Below, piece after piece: positions 7,347 to 16,535 of a DNA stretch of 64,000 nucleotides. The DNA lies in NCBI RefSeq assembly GCF_003075455.1, contig NZ_QDAE01000009.1, positions 1 through 64,000 on the forward strand, given 5' to 3'. The notes under the pieces were generated by a model that saw only the letters and a program-made list of their open reading frames with translations, was not told the origin of the DNA and searched no databases. The translations under genes and the position numbers were made by a program. The first letter of the stretch is position 1, and each line of letters opens with the position of its first letter. The DNA comes from Arthrobacter sp. Bz4 (GTDB lineage: Bacteria; Actinomycetota; Actinomycetes; Actinomycetales; Micrococcaceae).

Positions 7347-7420
7347 TAGGGCTGCTGGGGCTTGAACCCAGGACAAACGGATTATGAGTCCGCTGCTCTA
7401 ACCAGCTGAGCTACAGCCCC
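7347..7420 (-). tRNA. tRNA with CAU anticodon (Met elongator or Ile2)
   Basis: A complete cloverleaf reads on the minus strand: acceptor GGGGCTG/CAGCCCT, D arm TAGCTCAGCTGGTTAGAGCA, anticodon arm GCGGACTCATAATCCGT with anticodon CAT, and T arm CTGGGTTCAAGCCCCAG. Discriminator A is followed by CC rather than an encoded CCA. CAU can be elongator Met or Ile2 (lysidine-modified); the sequence does not decide it. The D arm GCTGGTTAGAGC is not that of an initiator. Its 3' end faces the accessory stretch. Confidence 0.93.
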
Positions 7421-7528
7421 GCGAAGTGATCGCCGAAGCGACTATGTAAGTCTAACGACACCGAAGTATTCTAACGACCCCGCAGCATTTGCCGAACTTG
7501 CCCCTGGCGGCACCCGGCCGGTGGCCTG

Positions 7529-8725
7529 TCAGACCGCCTCGGATTCCAGCAACTCGCCGTAGTACAGGCCCTCAAACGTCGCAAGTGTGGCCGTGAGCGA
7601 GTGAACATCGACCATCGAACGGCTAGCCTTGCCCATCCGGTCCTGGTCAGCGGGTGGCAGGCTGAGGATTTGGGTGATCCGATCGGCAAGCTCGGTACTG
7701 TCGTGCGGCGTGAACAAGTAGCCGTTGACCCCGTGGTCCACGAGGTGGGGAAGAGCCATGGCATTGGCGAGCAGCACGGGGGTGGAAGCGGACATCGCCT
7801 CCAGCGTCACCAGCGACTGCAGCTCGGCCGTTCCGGGCTGGCAGAACAGCGCCGCACGGAGATAAGCCTGCCGCAGCTCCTCATCGGTGATCAGTCCGCG
7901 GAAGCTGACCCGCCCACCAAGACCTAGCCGGGCGACCTGTGCCTGGAGTGCGGCTTTCACCTCGCCGCCACCCACAATCTCAAGGTGGACGTTGAGCGCT
8001 GGAGGAGTCTTGGCGACGGCGTCAATCAGGACATCAACGTGTTTCTCTTCGGCGAGTCGACCAACAAAGAGCACCGTCGGGTGGTCCCGGGGTTCCAGCG
8101 TCTCCCCGGGCTGCAATTCGTAGGCGGCTGAGTCAATGCCATTGGAGAGGGGGACCACCTTCCGAAGGAACGCATGCTCATGCATGGCCTTGGCAGCCAA
8201 CGGGGTCGGCGTGGTCACCACAGCGGCCTTGCCCATGACCTTGCCCATGTCACGCCAGGAGTTCTTGGCAACAATTTTCTTGAACCACTCCGGGAAGGGC
8301 AGGAACGGGTTGAGATTTTCAGGCATGAAGTGGTTAGTGGCAACCACGCGGATTCCGCGCTTCACTGCCTCATACAGGGTGTACTCCCCCACCATGTAGT
8401 GGCACTGAATGTGCACGACGTCAGGCTGTACCCGATCAAAAAGCATGCTGATGTCGCGTTTGATCTCCCAGGGAAGGCAGATTCGCCAGTAGTCATGGGT
8501 GGGAACCGCATGGGATTTCAGCCGGTGCACGGGCCATTCGCCGTCGGCTTCGGTGAAGCTCTTGCCATTCTGGGTGCTGGGAGCCAGGACGTGAACCTCA
8601 TGCCCGCGGGAGTGCATTCCCTTTGCCAGCCGGTAGCCGAACTGCGCCGCCCCATTGATGTTGGGCGGGTAGGTTTCTGCTGCGATCAGAATGGTCAATG
8701 GCAATTTCTCGGCCGGGTGGCTCAC
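7529..8725 (-). CDS. GT4-family glycosyltransferase
   Basis: A 398-residue GT-B-fold retaining glycosyltransferase. The N-terminal acceptor domain starts ILIAAETYPPNINGAAQFGYR, and the C-terminal donor domain has VLFVGRLAEEKHVDVLIDA near residue 220 and the family-4 EX7E-like segment GTAELQSLVTLEAMSASTPV near 305. The family includes actinobacterial mannosyl- and glucosyltransferases for phosphatidylinositol mannosides and glycolipids. A membrane-peripheral lipid-glycosylation role is therefore reasonable but not proven. The start is GTG at 8725. Downstream on the same strand lies only the tRNA; upstream lie a DMT transporter and a CDP-alcohol transferase. Confidence 0.88.
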   Translation of the reverse strand: MSHPAEKLPLTILIAAETYPPNINGAAQFGYRLAKGMHSRGHEVHVLAPSTQNGKSFTEADGEWPVHRLKSHAVPTHDYWRICLPWEIKRDISMLFDRVQPDVVHIQCHYMVGEYTLYEAVKRGIRVVATNHFMPENLNPFLPFPEWFKKIVAKNSWRDMGKVMGKAAVVTTPTPLAAKAMHEHAFLRKVVPLSNGIDSAAYELQPGETLEPRDHPTVLFVGRLAEEKHVDVLIDAVAKTPPALNVHLEIVGGGEVKAALQAQVARLGLGGRVSFRGLITDEELRQAYLRAALFCQPGTAELQSLVTLEAMSASTPVLLANAMALPHLVDHGVNGYLFTPHDSTELADRITQILSLPPADQDRMGKASRSMVDVHSLTATLATFEGLYYGELLESEAV

Positions 8726-8783
8726 TGTGGGTTTCCTCTGTGGGTAACTGGCGGATCCGGCGGCTGGACAGAATGGGCCTCAG

Positions 8784-9677
8784 CTAACGCCGTCGTCGTA
8801 CTTCCTTCTGGCGTTGCACCACATCTGGGTGATGCCGGGACAACGCGATGACCCCCACAATAGCAACCAACGCGGCCATTCCCATGGCAATTGCGATGAC
8901 CGATTCCACGTCGGGTTCCAGCTCGCCCAGGATGACGATGCCGATGGCGATACCAACGATCGGGTCAATCACTGTCAAGCCGGCGATCACGAGGTCCGGC
9001 GGACCCGTGGCATAGGCGCTCTGCACGAACCACGAACCAAGGCCGGCAGCGACAGCAATCGCCACCAGGGTGTAGGGCGGCACATTCAGCAGGAACCGCC
9101 CATTGGAGTCCAAAAGGTGGGTAGCGATAATTTTGGTGAGTACCGCGACGAAACCAAACAACACCCCCGCCCCCAGAATGTAGGCGAAGGCGCCCAGCCG
9201 GCGACGGAACATGACCGCGAGGGAACCGAACACCGAAACCGCGACTGCCAACAGGAGCACCGTGACGAGTTCCTGCTCCGGCAACACCTCATGGTCTTTG
9301 CGGGTCACGTTGACGGCGAGCAGGACGAACAGCGCGCTTCCGCTCACGCAGGCAGCAATGGCGACGACGGTGGCCCGGTTGATCCGGATGCCCTGATCCT
9401 TCGAATTGACGACCGTGGTGATCACCAGCGCGATGGCACCGATCGGTTGCACCACTGTGAGGCTTGCCAGGCTGAGGGCGACCACGTTCAGTGCCATCCC
9501 GATACCCAGGAGGATCAGGCCAAGTACCCAGCGCGGGTTGCGGAGGAGCCGTACGAACCCCTTGGAGTTCAGGGACAGGCCGCCGGTATTGGACCTGACG
9601 GCGCTGCCTTGGCGTTGCGCGCCAACGGCGAGGAAGCAGGCACCGATGAGAGCCAGGAGAATGGCTAACCAGACCAT
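8784..9677 (-). CDS. DMT-superfamily (EamA-like) transporter
   Basis: Integral membrane protein of 297 residues with nine or ten hydrophobic segments in two repeats, as in the drug/metabolite transporter superfamily. The repeat turns VVALSLASLTVVQPIGAIAL and GLTVIDPIVGIAIGIVILGE are typical. The tail is strongly basic (RQKEVRRRR). I chose the ATG at 9677 because it starts at the first membrane helix (MVWLAILLALIGA) behind an AAGGG; a GTG at 9695 adds six residues. The substrate is unknown. It lies between the glycosyltransferase and the CDP-alcohol transferase on the same strand, possibly one transcription unit. Confidence 0.83.
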   Translation of the reverse strand: MVWLAILLALIGACFLAVGAQRQGSAVRSNTGGLSLNSKGFVRLLRNPRWVLGLILLGIGMALNVVALSLASLTVVQPIGAIALVITTVVNSKDQGIRINRATVVAIAACVSGSALFVLLAVNVTRKDHEVLPEQELVTVLLLAVAVSVFGSLAVMFRRRLGAFAYILGAGVLFGFVAVLTKIIATHLLDSNGRFLLNVPPYTLVAIAVAAGLGSWFVQSAYATGPPDLVIAGLTVIDPIVGIAIGIVILGELEPDVESVIAIAMGMAALVAIVGVIALSRHHPDVVQRQKEVRRRR

Positions 9678-9722
9678 GCGCCGCCCTTCGGGCACCGGGG
9701 GCGGTGATGGGAAAGGGGACGG

Positions 9723-10367
9723 CTAGGGAGCATCAACGGCCCCGGGCTGGGCCGATCCGTTGGGCCTGCCGTCCGAACGGTACTTCCGGTGCGCAGCAGT
9801 GAAGTACCCGTAGAACGCAAGAAGGTGGCCGATACAGCCCAGCAGCAGCAGGACGTGCGCGGTGACGAACAGCCACGGCTGATCAAAGCCCGGCACACGG
9901 TGCAGCAGGAGCATCGGCGAGCCGATCAGCAACAGGGCGGTGCGGATCTTCCCAATATTGGTGACCGGTAGGTGCAGCGGACCGCGGAAGAGGATGAGCG
10001 CGTTGACGATGAGGATGGCGTCCGGAATGACGATGGCCCACACCAGCCATGCGGGGGCAATACCATCCACCACAAAGACCACCGCAATGACGATCAGAGC
10101 CGTCCGGTCCGCGATCGGATCCAGCCATTTGCCGACGACCGACACCTGGTTGAACCGGCGAGCGATATACCCGTCGATCCAGTCGGTGGAGCCAAGGACC
10201 ACGAGGGTGATGACGGCCAGGGCGTCCTCGTTTTGCACAATGAGGAACACGAACAACGGAACCCCGAGGAACCGAATGACCGTGATGATATTGGGCAGCG
10301 TCCAGAAGGTCGCCAGAACGTCGTTTTCGCGTCCTGGTCTGGCACCGGCCCCAATGAGTCTGATCAC
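9723..10367 (-). CDS. CDP-alcohol phosphatidyltransferase family protein
   Basis: A 214-residue membrane enzyme with about six transmembrane segments. The family signature D-G-x2-A-R-x8-G-x3-D-x3-D is complete in DWIDGYIARRFNQVSVVGKW followed by LDPIADR (about residues 62-88). It transfers a phosphatidyl group from CDP-diacylglycerol to an alcohol such as glycerol-3-phosphate (PgsA-like) or inositol. The divergent N-terminus and short tail do not settle which. The start is GTG at 10367. It precedes the DMT transporter and glycosyltransferase on the same strand, so a shared envelope-lipid role is plausible. Confidence 0.85.
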   Translation of the reverse strand: MIRLIGAGARPGRENDVLATFWTLPNIITVIRFLGVPLFVFLIVQNEDALAVITLVVLGSTDWIDGYIARRFNQVSVVGKWLDPIADRTALIVIAVVFVVDGIAPAWLVWAIVIPDAILIVNALILFRGPLHLPVTNIGKIRTALLLIGSPMLLLHRVPGFDQPWLFVTAHVLLLLGCIGHLLAFYGYFTAAHRKYRSDGRPNGSAQPGAVDAP

Positions 10368-10441
10368 TATTCCCTCCCCCCACCATTATGCAGGGAGAGC
10401 GGGCCCGCCCGGACCTGTGCCCCGGATCGGGCGAGGGTCTG

Positions 10442-11248
10442 CTAGCGGGAAACCAGTTTCCGCACCATGACGATAATGGCGGTCACCGAGCCTGCGACCA
10501 CGGAGAGGGGCTTCCACCGATCGGCCAGGGTGACGTTGTGGGGGTGCTCGCGGGGTGCGGCAGGCGTGCGCGGGGGCACCACGGACCTGGCTTGCTCGGC
10601 GAGCCGGTTGGCGCCGGTCTTCGCCGATGTTTTGGCCTGGTTCCAGCGTGATTTGAAGTCGAGTTCGCGGCCCAGATCGTCGCGGAGGTCGGCAAGGTGG
10701 TCGCGTCGGGTACCTGAGCGGCGGCGCAATTCGCCGTACGACGGCGTCGGCTCCTTGGGCTTGGCGTCGTCGGCCTCGTCCTTGGGCTTTTCTTCCTTGG
10801 GCTTCTTGACATCAAGGGTTGCCGGATCGAAGCTGCGACCCTCGCGAAGGACACCGATGTCGTAGCGGATGCCGCGGATGGCTTCCTCCGGCAGCAGGGG
10901 CAGCGCCTTCTTGAACCGGGACACACCGATCAGCGCGGTGATAGCGATGATGATGAGGAATACACCGGCAACCAGCAACGCCGCCAGCCAGCCATCCATG
11001 ATGGTGGCCAGTCCGAGGATCGCTGCGGCGATGAGCGCGACGGCGAGGAAGGCCAGGAAGACGACCGCCACCACGAGGAACGCTGCTGCGATCCCCGCCT
11101 TGATGCCTTTCTGCTTCATCTGCTCCAGCGCCATGGTGACTTCGTCACCGAACTGGCGCGGTGTGAGCCTTCCCAATAGCTTGATCAGTCCGAAGACTGA
11201 CGGCTTGCTCGAAGTCCCTGTGCCACGTGTGCTAGCGGAACTATCCAT
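10442..11248 (-). CDS. phage holin-X / DUF1469 family membrane protein
   Basis: A 268-residue protein. A soluble N-terminus (GLIKLLGRLTPRQFGDEVTM) is followed by two long hydrophobic hairpin segments (about 52-82 and 88-112). A long charged Lys/Glu/Pro-rich tail (KKPKEEKPKDEADD...) comes next, and a final hydrophobic stretch lies near 245-260. This matches the actinobacterial putative holin-X (DUF1469) family, which is widespread in chromosomes outside prophages and of unknown function; the name should not be read as lysis. GGAGG precedes the ATG at 11248. It is divergent from the Bcr/CflA gene. Confidence 0.8.
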   Translation of the reverse strand: MDSSASTRGTGTSSKPSVFGLIKLLGRLTPRQFGDEVTMALEQMKQKGIKAGIAAAFLVVAVVFLAFLAVALIAAAILGLATIMDGWLAALLVAGVFLIIIAITALIGVSRFKKALPLLPEEAIRGIRYDIGVLREGRSFDPATLDVKKPKEEKPKDEADDAKPKEPTPSYGELRRRSGTRRDHLADLRDDLGRELDFKSRWNQAKTSAKTGANRLAEQARSVVPPRTPAAPREHPHNVTLADRWKPLSVVAGSVTAIIVMVRKLVSR

Positions 11249-11545
11249 AGCTCTGCCTCCATCCCTCGTCTAACAGGTCGCGTGAGCGTACCTGCAAGCT
11301 GCGTAAACCTTTTCCTAAAATTACCATTGAGTGGCTAAAGCCGAATCTGTGTAAGCCTACTTCAATAGCAAGCAGACTTAGTGCCTTCCGTTTGCCAAGG
11401 CAACCTAAGATGGAACTGACGACAGCGTGGTGCGTTGTCCCTCCCCCTTTTCAGACGAGAATCAGCGCGCCCTCGCACAAACATCTATTCGAGGCCCACG
11501 GGCCACCCGTGACGCAAGGGTAAACCCTTGGTCGGATAGGCACCA
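11249..11545. other. divergent intergenic region
   Basis: This must hold the promoters of the holin-X gene (minus) and the efflux gene (plus). An inverted repeat TTGCC-AA-GGCAA lies at 11392-11403 and could be a small operator. No gene or RNA is visible. Confidence 0.5.
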
Positions 11546-12766
11546 GTGAGCACAGTAATCCACCCCGGCGCTTCACTTTCCCGACGGCAAAAGCTGATGT
11601 ACGTAGTGATCCTCGGGTCCCTGACCGCGCTGGGCCCCTTCACCATCGACCTTTATCTTCCGGCGTTCCCGTCGTTGCAGAGCGACCTCGGCGTCACCGA
11701 AGCTGCGGTCCAGTTGACGCTCACCGGCACCATCGTTGGATTCGCCGTCGGCCAGTTGATCGTCGGCCCGCTCAGCGACAAGGTGGGACGCCGGCTTCCC
11801 CTGATTCTCGCCACCAGCGTCCACATCCTGGCCTCGCTTGGAGCGGCCATGGCTACCGACATCACCACGTTGATGGTGTTTCGTGTCCTGCAGGGCGTGG
11901 GTGCTGCTGGCGGTGGCGTGGTGGCAATGGCAATGCTCAGGGACCTGTTCAGCGGGTATCCGTTGGTCAGGATGCTCTCCTACATGGCATTGGTCAATGG
12001 GCTCGCTCCCATTTTCGCGCCGGTTATCGGATCGCAACTGCTGCTCGTCATGCCGTGGCCGGGCATCTTCTGGTTCCTGGCCGGCTACGGGCTGCTGGTT
12101 ATCCTTGCGGTGTCGGTGTTCCTGGTTGAAACCCTCCCCGCGGATCGGCGCGGCAGCTCAGGGGCCACCGCCCTGCAACGCTACCGGGCGGTTCTTACCG
12201 ACCGGATTTTCATCGGCGTTCTGCTGGTGGGCGGGATGAACTTCTCCGGCCTGTTTTCCTACCTTTCAGCGTCTCCCTTCCTCTTCCAGGGCACCTACAA
12301 CTTCAGCGAGCAACAGTATGGGCTGCTGTTTGCGGTGAATTCGCTGGGCATTGTGGCGGGGGTGCAGATCAGTGCACGGGTGATCCGCCGGATCGGCCCC
12401 CAGTGGGTGATGGTTTATTCCACCGCGTCGATGCTGCTGATGTCCCTGCTCATCATCCTGTTCGCACAGCTGGGGCTCGGATTGTGGGGGATCATGGTGC
12501 CGCTCTGGTTCTACATCATGTCGGCCGGGTTCACGTTCCCCTGTGTCCAGGTGCTGGCGTTGGCCAACCACGGCGCCCAGGCTGGCACTGCGGCGTCGCT
12601 GCTGGGCGCTGTCACCTTCGGTCTGGCCGGGGCGATTTCACCGGTCGTCGGACTTCTCGGGGTTTCCGCTACCAGTATGGGCGGCGTGATGGCTGTCTGC
12701 ATCGGCGCCGGAGTGGTGTTCCTGTGGACTGTCGTCAGGCCGCGGACCGTCCCGCCCCTGGGCTAG
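11546..12766 (+). CDS. Bcr/CflA-type MFS drug efflux transporter
   Basis: A 406-residue, 12-helix major facilitator. Helix 1 shows GSLTALGPFTIDLYLPAFPS, the hallmark of the Bcr/CflA subfamily, with the acidic residue of the proton path. The loop 2-3 motif VGPLSDKVGRRLPLI (about residue 75) is the MFS signature, and motif C-like VFRVLQGVGAAGGGVVAMA is in helix 4. It probably exports drugs or metabolites in exchange for protons. The start is GTG at 11546. A hairpin over the stop codon terminates it. Confidence 0.9.
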   Translation: MSTVIHPGASLSRRQKLMYVVILGSLTALGPFTIDLYLPAFPSLQSDLGVTEAAVQLTLTGTIVGFAVGQLIVGPLSDKVGRRLPLILATSVHILASLGAAMATDITTLMVFRVLQGVGAAGGGVVAMAMLRDLFSGYPLVRMLSYMALVNGLAPIFAPVIGSQLLLVMPWPGIFWFLAGYGLLVILAVSVFLVETLPADRRGSSGATALQRYRAVLTDRIFIGVLLVGGMNFSGLFSYLSASPFLFQGTYNFSEQQYGLLFAVNSLGIVAGVQISARVIRRIGPQWVMVYSTASMLLMSLLIILFAQLGLGLWGIMVPLWFYIMSAGFTFPCVQVLALANHGAQAGTAASLLGAVTFGLAGAISPVVGLLGVSATSMGGVMAVCIGAGVVFLWTVVRPRTVPPLG

Positions 12767-12777
12767 GCAGGGGCGGG
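12751..12777 (+). terminator. hairpin terminator at the efflux gene stop
   Basis: CCCGCCCCTG (12751-12760) pairs perfectly with CAGGGGCGGG (12768-12777) across a 7-base loop containing the stop codon. There is no clear U tract. It also separates the gene from the convergent SDR gene. Confidence 0.6.
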
Positions 12778-12801
12778 CCGGGATAAGAGTTCCGGTCGGG
12801 T

Positions 12802-14271
12802 TTAGCTGCGCTCAGCTTTGCTGGAAATGTTGCGGGCCATCGACTTGAAGATGGTCCCGTGGAAGGGCAGCACGCCCAACCAGTACAACCGACCGGGGAG
12901 CCCCTTCGGGAAGAACACCGCACGCTGGGTGTACTCGCTGCCGGTGCCGTCGGGGCGCACAGACAATTCCAGCCAGGCGCGGCCGGGTAGTTTCATTTCG
13001 GCGCGCAAGCGCAGGCGCTCGCCGCGGACGATTTCCTCGACCCGCCAGAAGTCCAGTGCGTCGCCGGTGAGCAGCTGGTCGGTGTGGCGGCGGCCCCGGC
13101 GGAGTCCCACGCCGCCCACCAGCTTGTCCATCCACCCTCGCGCGGCCCACGCGACGGGAAGCGAATACCAGCCGTTGTCCCCGCCGATTCCCTCAATGAC
13201 CTTCCAGAGCCGCTCCGGGGAGGCTTTGGACTTGTAGACCTGCACATCGGTGAAGACGGTGTGCCCAGCCCATTCCGGGTCGGTGGGCAGCGGATCGGCC
13301 GCACTGTCGACCCGGGAGGCTCCCGCCCAGCTGGTCTCCACCTCTCCGCCCCGTTCCTTGCCCAGCGCCAGATCGACGGCCGTGCGGTAGTCAGTCAAGC
13401 CGCCGTCGGGCACCGGAATGTAGTTGTCGATGTCGTGTTCCGCGGTGATCGCATCATGCTGGAGCGACTCGATGAGTGGCATCGCCATCACGCGCGGAAT
13501 GGGAGTGACCAAATTAACCCAGTGGCCAGCCAACCGGGGGGTCAGCACCGGCAGCGCCAGAATCTCGCGACGCCGCAGACCTGCCTCGACTGCATACTGG
13601 TTCATCATCTCGGCGTAGGAGAGCACGTTCCGGGACCCGATGTCGAAGGTCCGGTTCAGATCAGGGGGCAGCGTCAGCGCACCGATCAGGTAGTGAAGGA
13701 CGTCGCGAACGGCGATGGGCTCAATCCGGTTCAGCACCCACTTGGGGGCGGGCATCACCGGCAGGACATCGGAGAGGTGCCTGATCATTTCGAACGACGC
13801 CGAGCCGGATCCGATCACCACACCTGCCTGGTACGCGATGGTTGGCGTTCCGGATTCCAGGAGGATGCGGCCCACCTCCTCACGGGAGCGCATGTGGGTG
13901 GATAGTTCGACATCCGCCGGGTGCAGTCCACCCAGATAGACCATCCGCACGACGCCGGCCGCGGTCGCCGCGCTCGAGACCATCGAGGCGATCTTCGACT
14001 CCTTGGTCTCGAAGCCCTTGCCCATTCCCATCGAGTGCACCAGGTAGTACAGGGTGTCGACTCCAGCGCAGGCTTCCCTGAGTGACCCCTCATCTTCGAG
14101 GTCGCCCTCCACTACCTCCACCGAGGAACTCCAGGGGACGTCCTTGAGTTTCTGTGGTGACCGGACCAGCACACGGACCGTGTGTCCTTCGGCGACGAGA
14201 CGGGACACCAGACGGCCGCCGATGTAGCCGGTAGCGCCGGTGACTAAGATCAGTTTGCTGTCTTGTTCCAT
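12802..14271 (-). CDS. SDR NAD(P)-binding protein fused to DUF2867
   Basis: A 489-residue two-domain protein. An N-terminal extended-SDR NAD(P)-binding domain (LILVTGATGYIGGRLVSRL, then YYLVHSMGMG and a YQAGVVIGSGS segment) covers roughly residues 1-310. A C-terminal DUF2867 domain (from about 335, containing WRVEEIVRGERLRLRAEMK and KGLPGRLYWLGVLPFHGTIF) has a START-like, ligand-binding look. The fusion is common in bacteria and its substrate is unknown. I chose the ATG at 14271 because translation begins straight into the Rossmann strand; an upstream GTG at 14310 adds 13 low-quality residues. It converges with the efflux gene. Confidence 0.85.
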   Translation of the reverse strand: MEQDSKLILVTGATGYIGGRLVSRLVAEGHTVRVLVRSPQKLKDVPWSSSVEVVEGDLEDEGSLREACAGVDTLYYLVHSMGMGKGFETKESKIASMVSSAATAAGVVRMVYLGGLHPADVELSTHMRSREEVGRILLESGTPTIAYQAGVVIGSGSASFEMIRHLSDVLPVMPAPKWVLNRIEPIAVRDVLHYLIGALTLPPDLNRTFDIGSRNVLSYAEMMNQYAVEAGLRRREILALPVLTPRLAGHWVNLVTPIPRVMAMPLIESLQHDAITAEHDIDNYIPVPDGGLTDYRTAVDLALGKERGGEVETSWAGASRVDSAADPLPTDPEWAGHTVFTDVQVYKSKASPERLWKVIEGIGGDNGWYSLPVAWAARGWMDKLVGGVGLRRGRRHTDQLLTGDALDFWRVEEIVRGERLRLRAEMKLPGRAWLELSVRPDGTGSEYTQRAVFFPKGLPGRLYWLGVLPFHGTIFKSMARNISSKAERS

Positions 14272-14315
14272 TGCTTCAGAATACGCTTCGCGCGACGTTG
14301 TGCGTGACAAAAAGA

Positions 14316-14356
14316 AAACCCCTTCCCGCCAGCACGAAGCTGGTGGGAAGGGGTTT
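14316..14356 (-). terminator. intrinsic terminator of tRNA-Asn
   Basis: A stem of 17 of 18 pairs (AAACCCCTTCCCGCCAGC with GCTGGTGGGAAGGGGTTT) and a 5-base loop, followed on the minus strand by TTTTCTTTTTG. It directly follows the tRNA. Confidence 0.9.
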
Positions 14357-14358
14357 GG

Positions 14359-14434
14359 TGGCTCCTCCGACTGGACTTGAACCAGTAACCCTTCGATTAA
14401 CAGTCGAATGCTCTGCCAATTGAGCTACGGAGGA
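14359..14434 (-). tRNA. tRNA-Asn (GTT)
   Basis: A complete cloverleaf on the minus strand: acceptor TCCTCCG/CGGAGGA, D arm TAGCTCAATTGGCAGAGCA, anticodon arm TTCGACTGTTAATCGAA with anticodon GTT, T arm ACTGGTTCAAGTCCAGT, discriminator G and an encoded CCA (14359-14361). Confidence 0.96.
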
Positions 14435-14513
14435 AAGCAGCAGATACAACTTTACATACCAAGTGCGGGTAAGTGAAATTGGCTTGTTTCACCCAACGGA
14501 TCCCGGTGGAACC

Positions 14514-16460
14514 TCAGTCGGAGCGAAGCTGGCGACGGCGCATTTCCAGTTCCAGCAGGTCCCGCTGCAGCTGGACGTACTGTTCGGGGTCGGCGGCGGC
14601 GTCGACCCGCTGCAGCTTTCCCTGCATCTCGGCTTTGAGCCGGGTGATGCGCAGCTCGTAGAGCCGGTTCACGATATCCCTGCTGTAGAGGGCGAGGGCA
14701 TCCTCGGCCTTCGACGGCAGCGGCGTGACGGCCAGCTCCGTGACCAGGCCGCGCAGCACCTCAGGGACCTCCTGCCGGACCCGTTCCACCCATTGCGCAG
14801 GCTCCACCCCAGCGGCACCCGCGGCCTGCACAGCGTCCTTCAGTGCCGCGTAGACGGGCACTGAGAACCCCGACTCGGCGAACCGCTCCCAGTGCGTCGG
14901 CTCGAGAAGGTTCGGGTACTGCAGGACCACCTCGAGGACCTCGCGTTCCATCCTGCCAATCGGGTCCTTCGGATCCGGCCGGGGGAACTGCTCGATGTCG
15001 CCACCTGACTCTGCGCCAGCCGACCCGTCGGCTGCACCCTGAGCCGACGACGACGCAGCGTGCTCCCGCGATGCGCTCCCGGATCCGCTGCCGGTACCGC
15101 CCGCTACCCCGGTACCCTTCCTCGCTGCGGTCGCCACCGCCCGGGCCACCTGGTCCTCTCCCACGAACTGCATTCCCAGCCAGCGGGACAGCTCCCGGGT
15201 GTAAATGGACCGCAGCGACACATCCCGGATCCTGGCGACGATCGGCGCCGCGTGCCGCAGCGCGTTGACTTGGCCTTCACCGGTGGACAGATCGTAGTTG
15301 CCGAAGGAGGCCTTGATGGCGAATTCGAAGAGTGGCCTGCGGGAGGAGATCAGGCCGCGGACGGCGTCGTCGCCCTTGGTCTGGCGGAGCTCACATGGAT
15401 CGGCGCCGCTGGCCTCCACCGCCACATAGGTCTGCGCGACGAACCGCTGATCCTCCTCAAAGGCGCGGAGGGCCGCCTTCTGGCCGGCCGCGTCACCGTC
15501 GAAGGTGAAGACCACTTCGCCACCGGATCCATCGTCGGAGAGAAGCCGGCGGGCAATCTTGATGTGATCGGCGCCGAAGGCGGTGCCGCAGGTGGCGACG
15601 GCGGTGCCGACCCCGGCGAGGTGGCACGCCATCACATCGGTGTAGCCCTCGACGACCACGAGCTGACGCGATTTGGCGATCTCCCGTTTGGCGAGGTCGA
15701 TGCCGTAGAGCACCTGGGATTTGCGGTAGAGCGAGGTCTCGGGGGTGTTGAGGTATTTGGGCCCCTGGTCCTCCTCGTACAGTTTCCGGGCGCCGAACCC
15801 GACGGTGTCTCCGGTGATGTCGCGGATGGGCCAGATCAGCCGGCCGCGGAACCGGTCATAGATCCGTTGGGCGTTGTTGGCGGAGACGCTGAACATGCCG
15901 GTGAGCTTGAGCTCGTCCTGGGTGAAGCCTTTGCCGGTGAGATGGGTCAGAAGGCCGTCCCAGCCCTGCGGCGCGTAGCCCACCCCGAATTGTTCGGCGG
16001 CGGCCCGGTCGAACCCGCGTTCCTGCAGGAACCGCCGTCCTGCGGCCGCGCCCTGGGTGAGGAGTTGTTCGCGGTAGAACTCGGCGGCGATCTTGTGGGC
16101 GTCGAGCATGCGCTGGCGCCTGCCAATGTCCTCGCGGCGGGGCCCGGTTCCACCGTCCTCATAGCGAAGTTCGAAACCAATCCGCGAGGCTAGCTTTTCG
16201 ACGGTCTCGGAGAACGAGGTGTGGTCCATCTTCTGGACGAAGGAGATGACATCCCCGCCCTCACCACAGCCGAAGCAGTGGTAGGAGCCCATCTGGGGGC
16301 GGACGTGGAACGACGGCGATCGCTCGTCGTGGAACGGGCAGAGGCCTTTGTAGGATCCAACACCGGCAGACTTGAGCGTGACGTAGCCGTCGACGATCTC
16401 CTTGATGTCAGTGCGTTGGCGTACCTCATCGATGTCTTCGCGTTTGATGAGTCCGGCCAT
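14514..16460 (-). CDS. dnaG: DNA primase
   Basis: A 648-residue replication primase that makes RNA primers at the fork and interacts with DnaB. The N-terminal CHC2 zinc ribbon is complete (Cys41, His44, Cys62, Cys65 in CPFHDERSPSF and YHCFGCGEGGD). The catalytic core and TOPRIM domain follow (VVVEGYTDVMA near 260, FTFDGDAAGQKA near 310). A low-complexity Gly/Ser/Ala linker lies near residues 450-480, and the C-terminal helicase-binding region ends the protein. The length is normal for Actinobacteria. It is downstream of dgt and dusB on the same strand, the usual order in this lineage. Confidence 0.97.
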   Translation of the reverse strand: MAGLIKREDIDEVRQRTDIKEIVDGYVTLKSAGVGSYKGLCPFHDERSPSFHVRPQMGSYHCFGCGEGGDVISFVQKMDHTSFSETVEKLASRIGFELRYEDGGTGPRREDIGRRQRMLDAHKIAAEFYREQLLTQGAAAGRRFLQERGFDRAAAEQFGVGYAPQGWDGLLTHLTGKGFTQDELKLTGMFSVSANNAQRIYDRFRGRLIWPIRDITGDTVGFGARKLYEEDQGPKYLNTPETSLYRKSQVLYGIDLAKREIAKSRQLVVVEGYTDVMACHLAGVGTAVATCGTAFGADHIKIARRLLSDDGSGGEVVFTFDGDAAGQKAALRAFEEDQRFVAQTYVAVEASGADPCELRQTKGDDAVRGLISSRRPLFEFAIKASFGNYDLSTGEGQVNALRHAAPIVARIRDVSLRSIYTRELSRWLGMQFVGEDQVARAVATAARKGTGVAGGTGSGSGSASREHAASSSAQGAADGSAGAESGGDIEQFPRPDPKDPIGRMEREVLEVVLQYPNLLEPTHWERFAESGFSVPVYAALKDAVQAAGAAGVEPAQWVERVRQEVPEVLRGLVTELAVTPLPSKAEDALALYSRDIVNRLYELRITRLKAEMQGKLQRVDAAADPEQYVQLQRDLLELEMRRRQLRSD

Positions 16461-16535
16461 GAAAACAGTCTATGCGTCACCGGTGCTGTGAGGTTCCGCG
16501 GGGCTCAGCTGTGCAGGAGGAGTCAGCCCTCGCGT

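Noticed and set aside
7075-7365. A 96-residue plus-strand frame across the IS3 fragment and terminator
   Set aside because: It runs through the terminator and tRNA region in the wrong frame; only the OrfA frame (7089-7256) is protein-like.
10442-11248. Prophage holin
   Set aside because: The family name is misleading: no phage genes are nearby and DUF1469 proteins are common chromosomal membrane proteins.
11392-11403. TTGCC-AA-GGCAA palindrome as a named regulator site
   Set aside because: Too short and common in GC-rich DNA to assign to any regulator; mentioned only in the intergenic entry.
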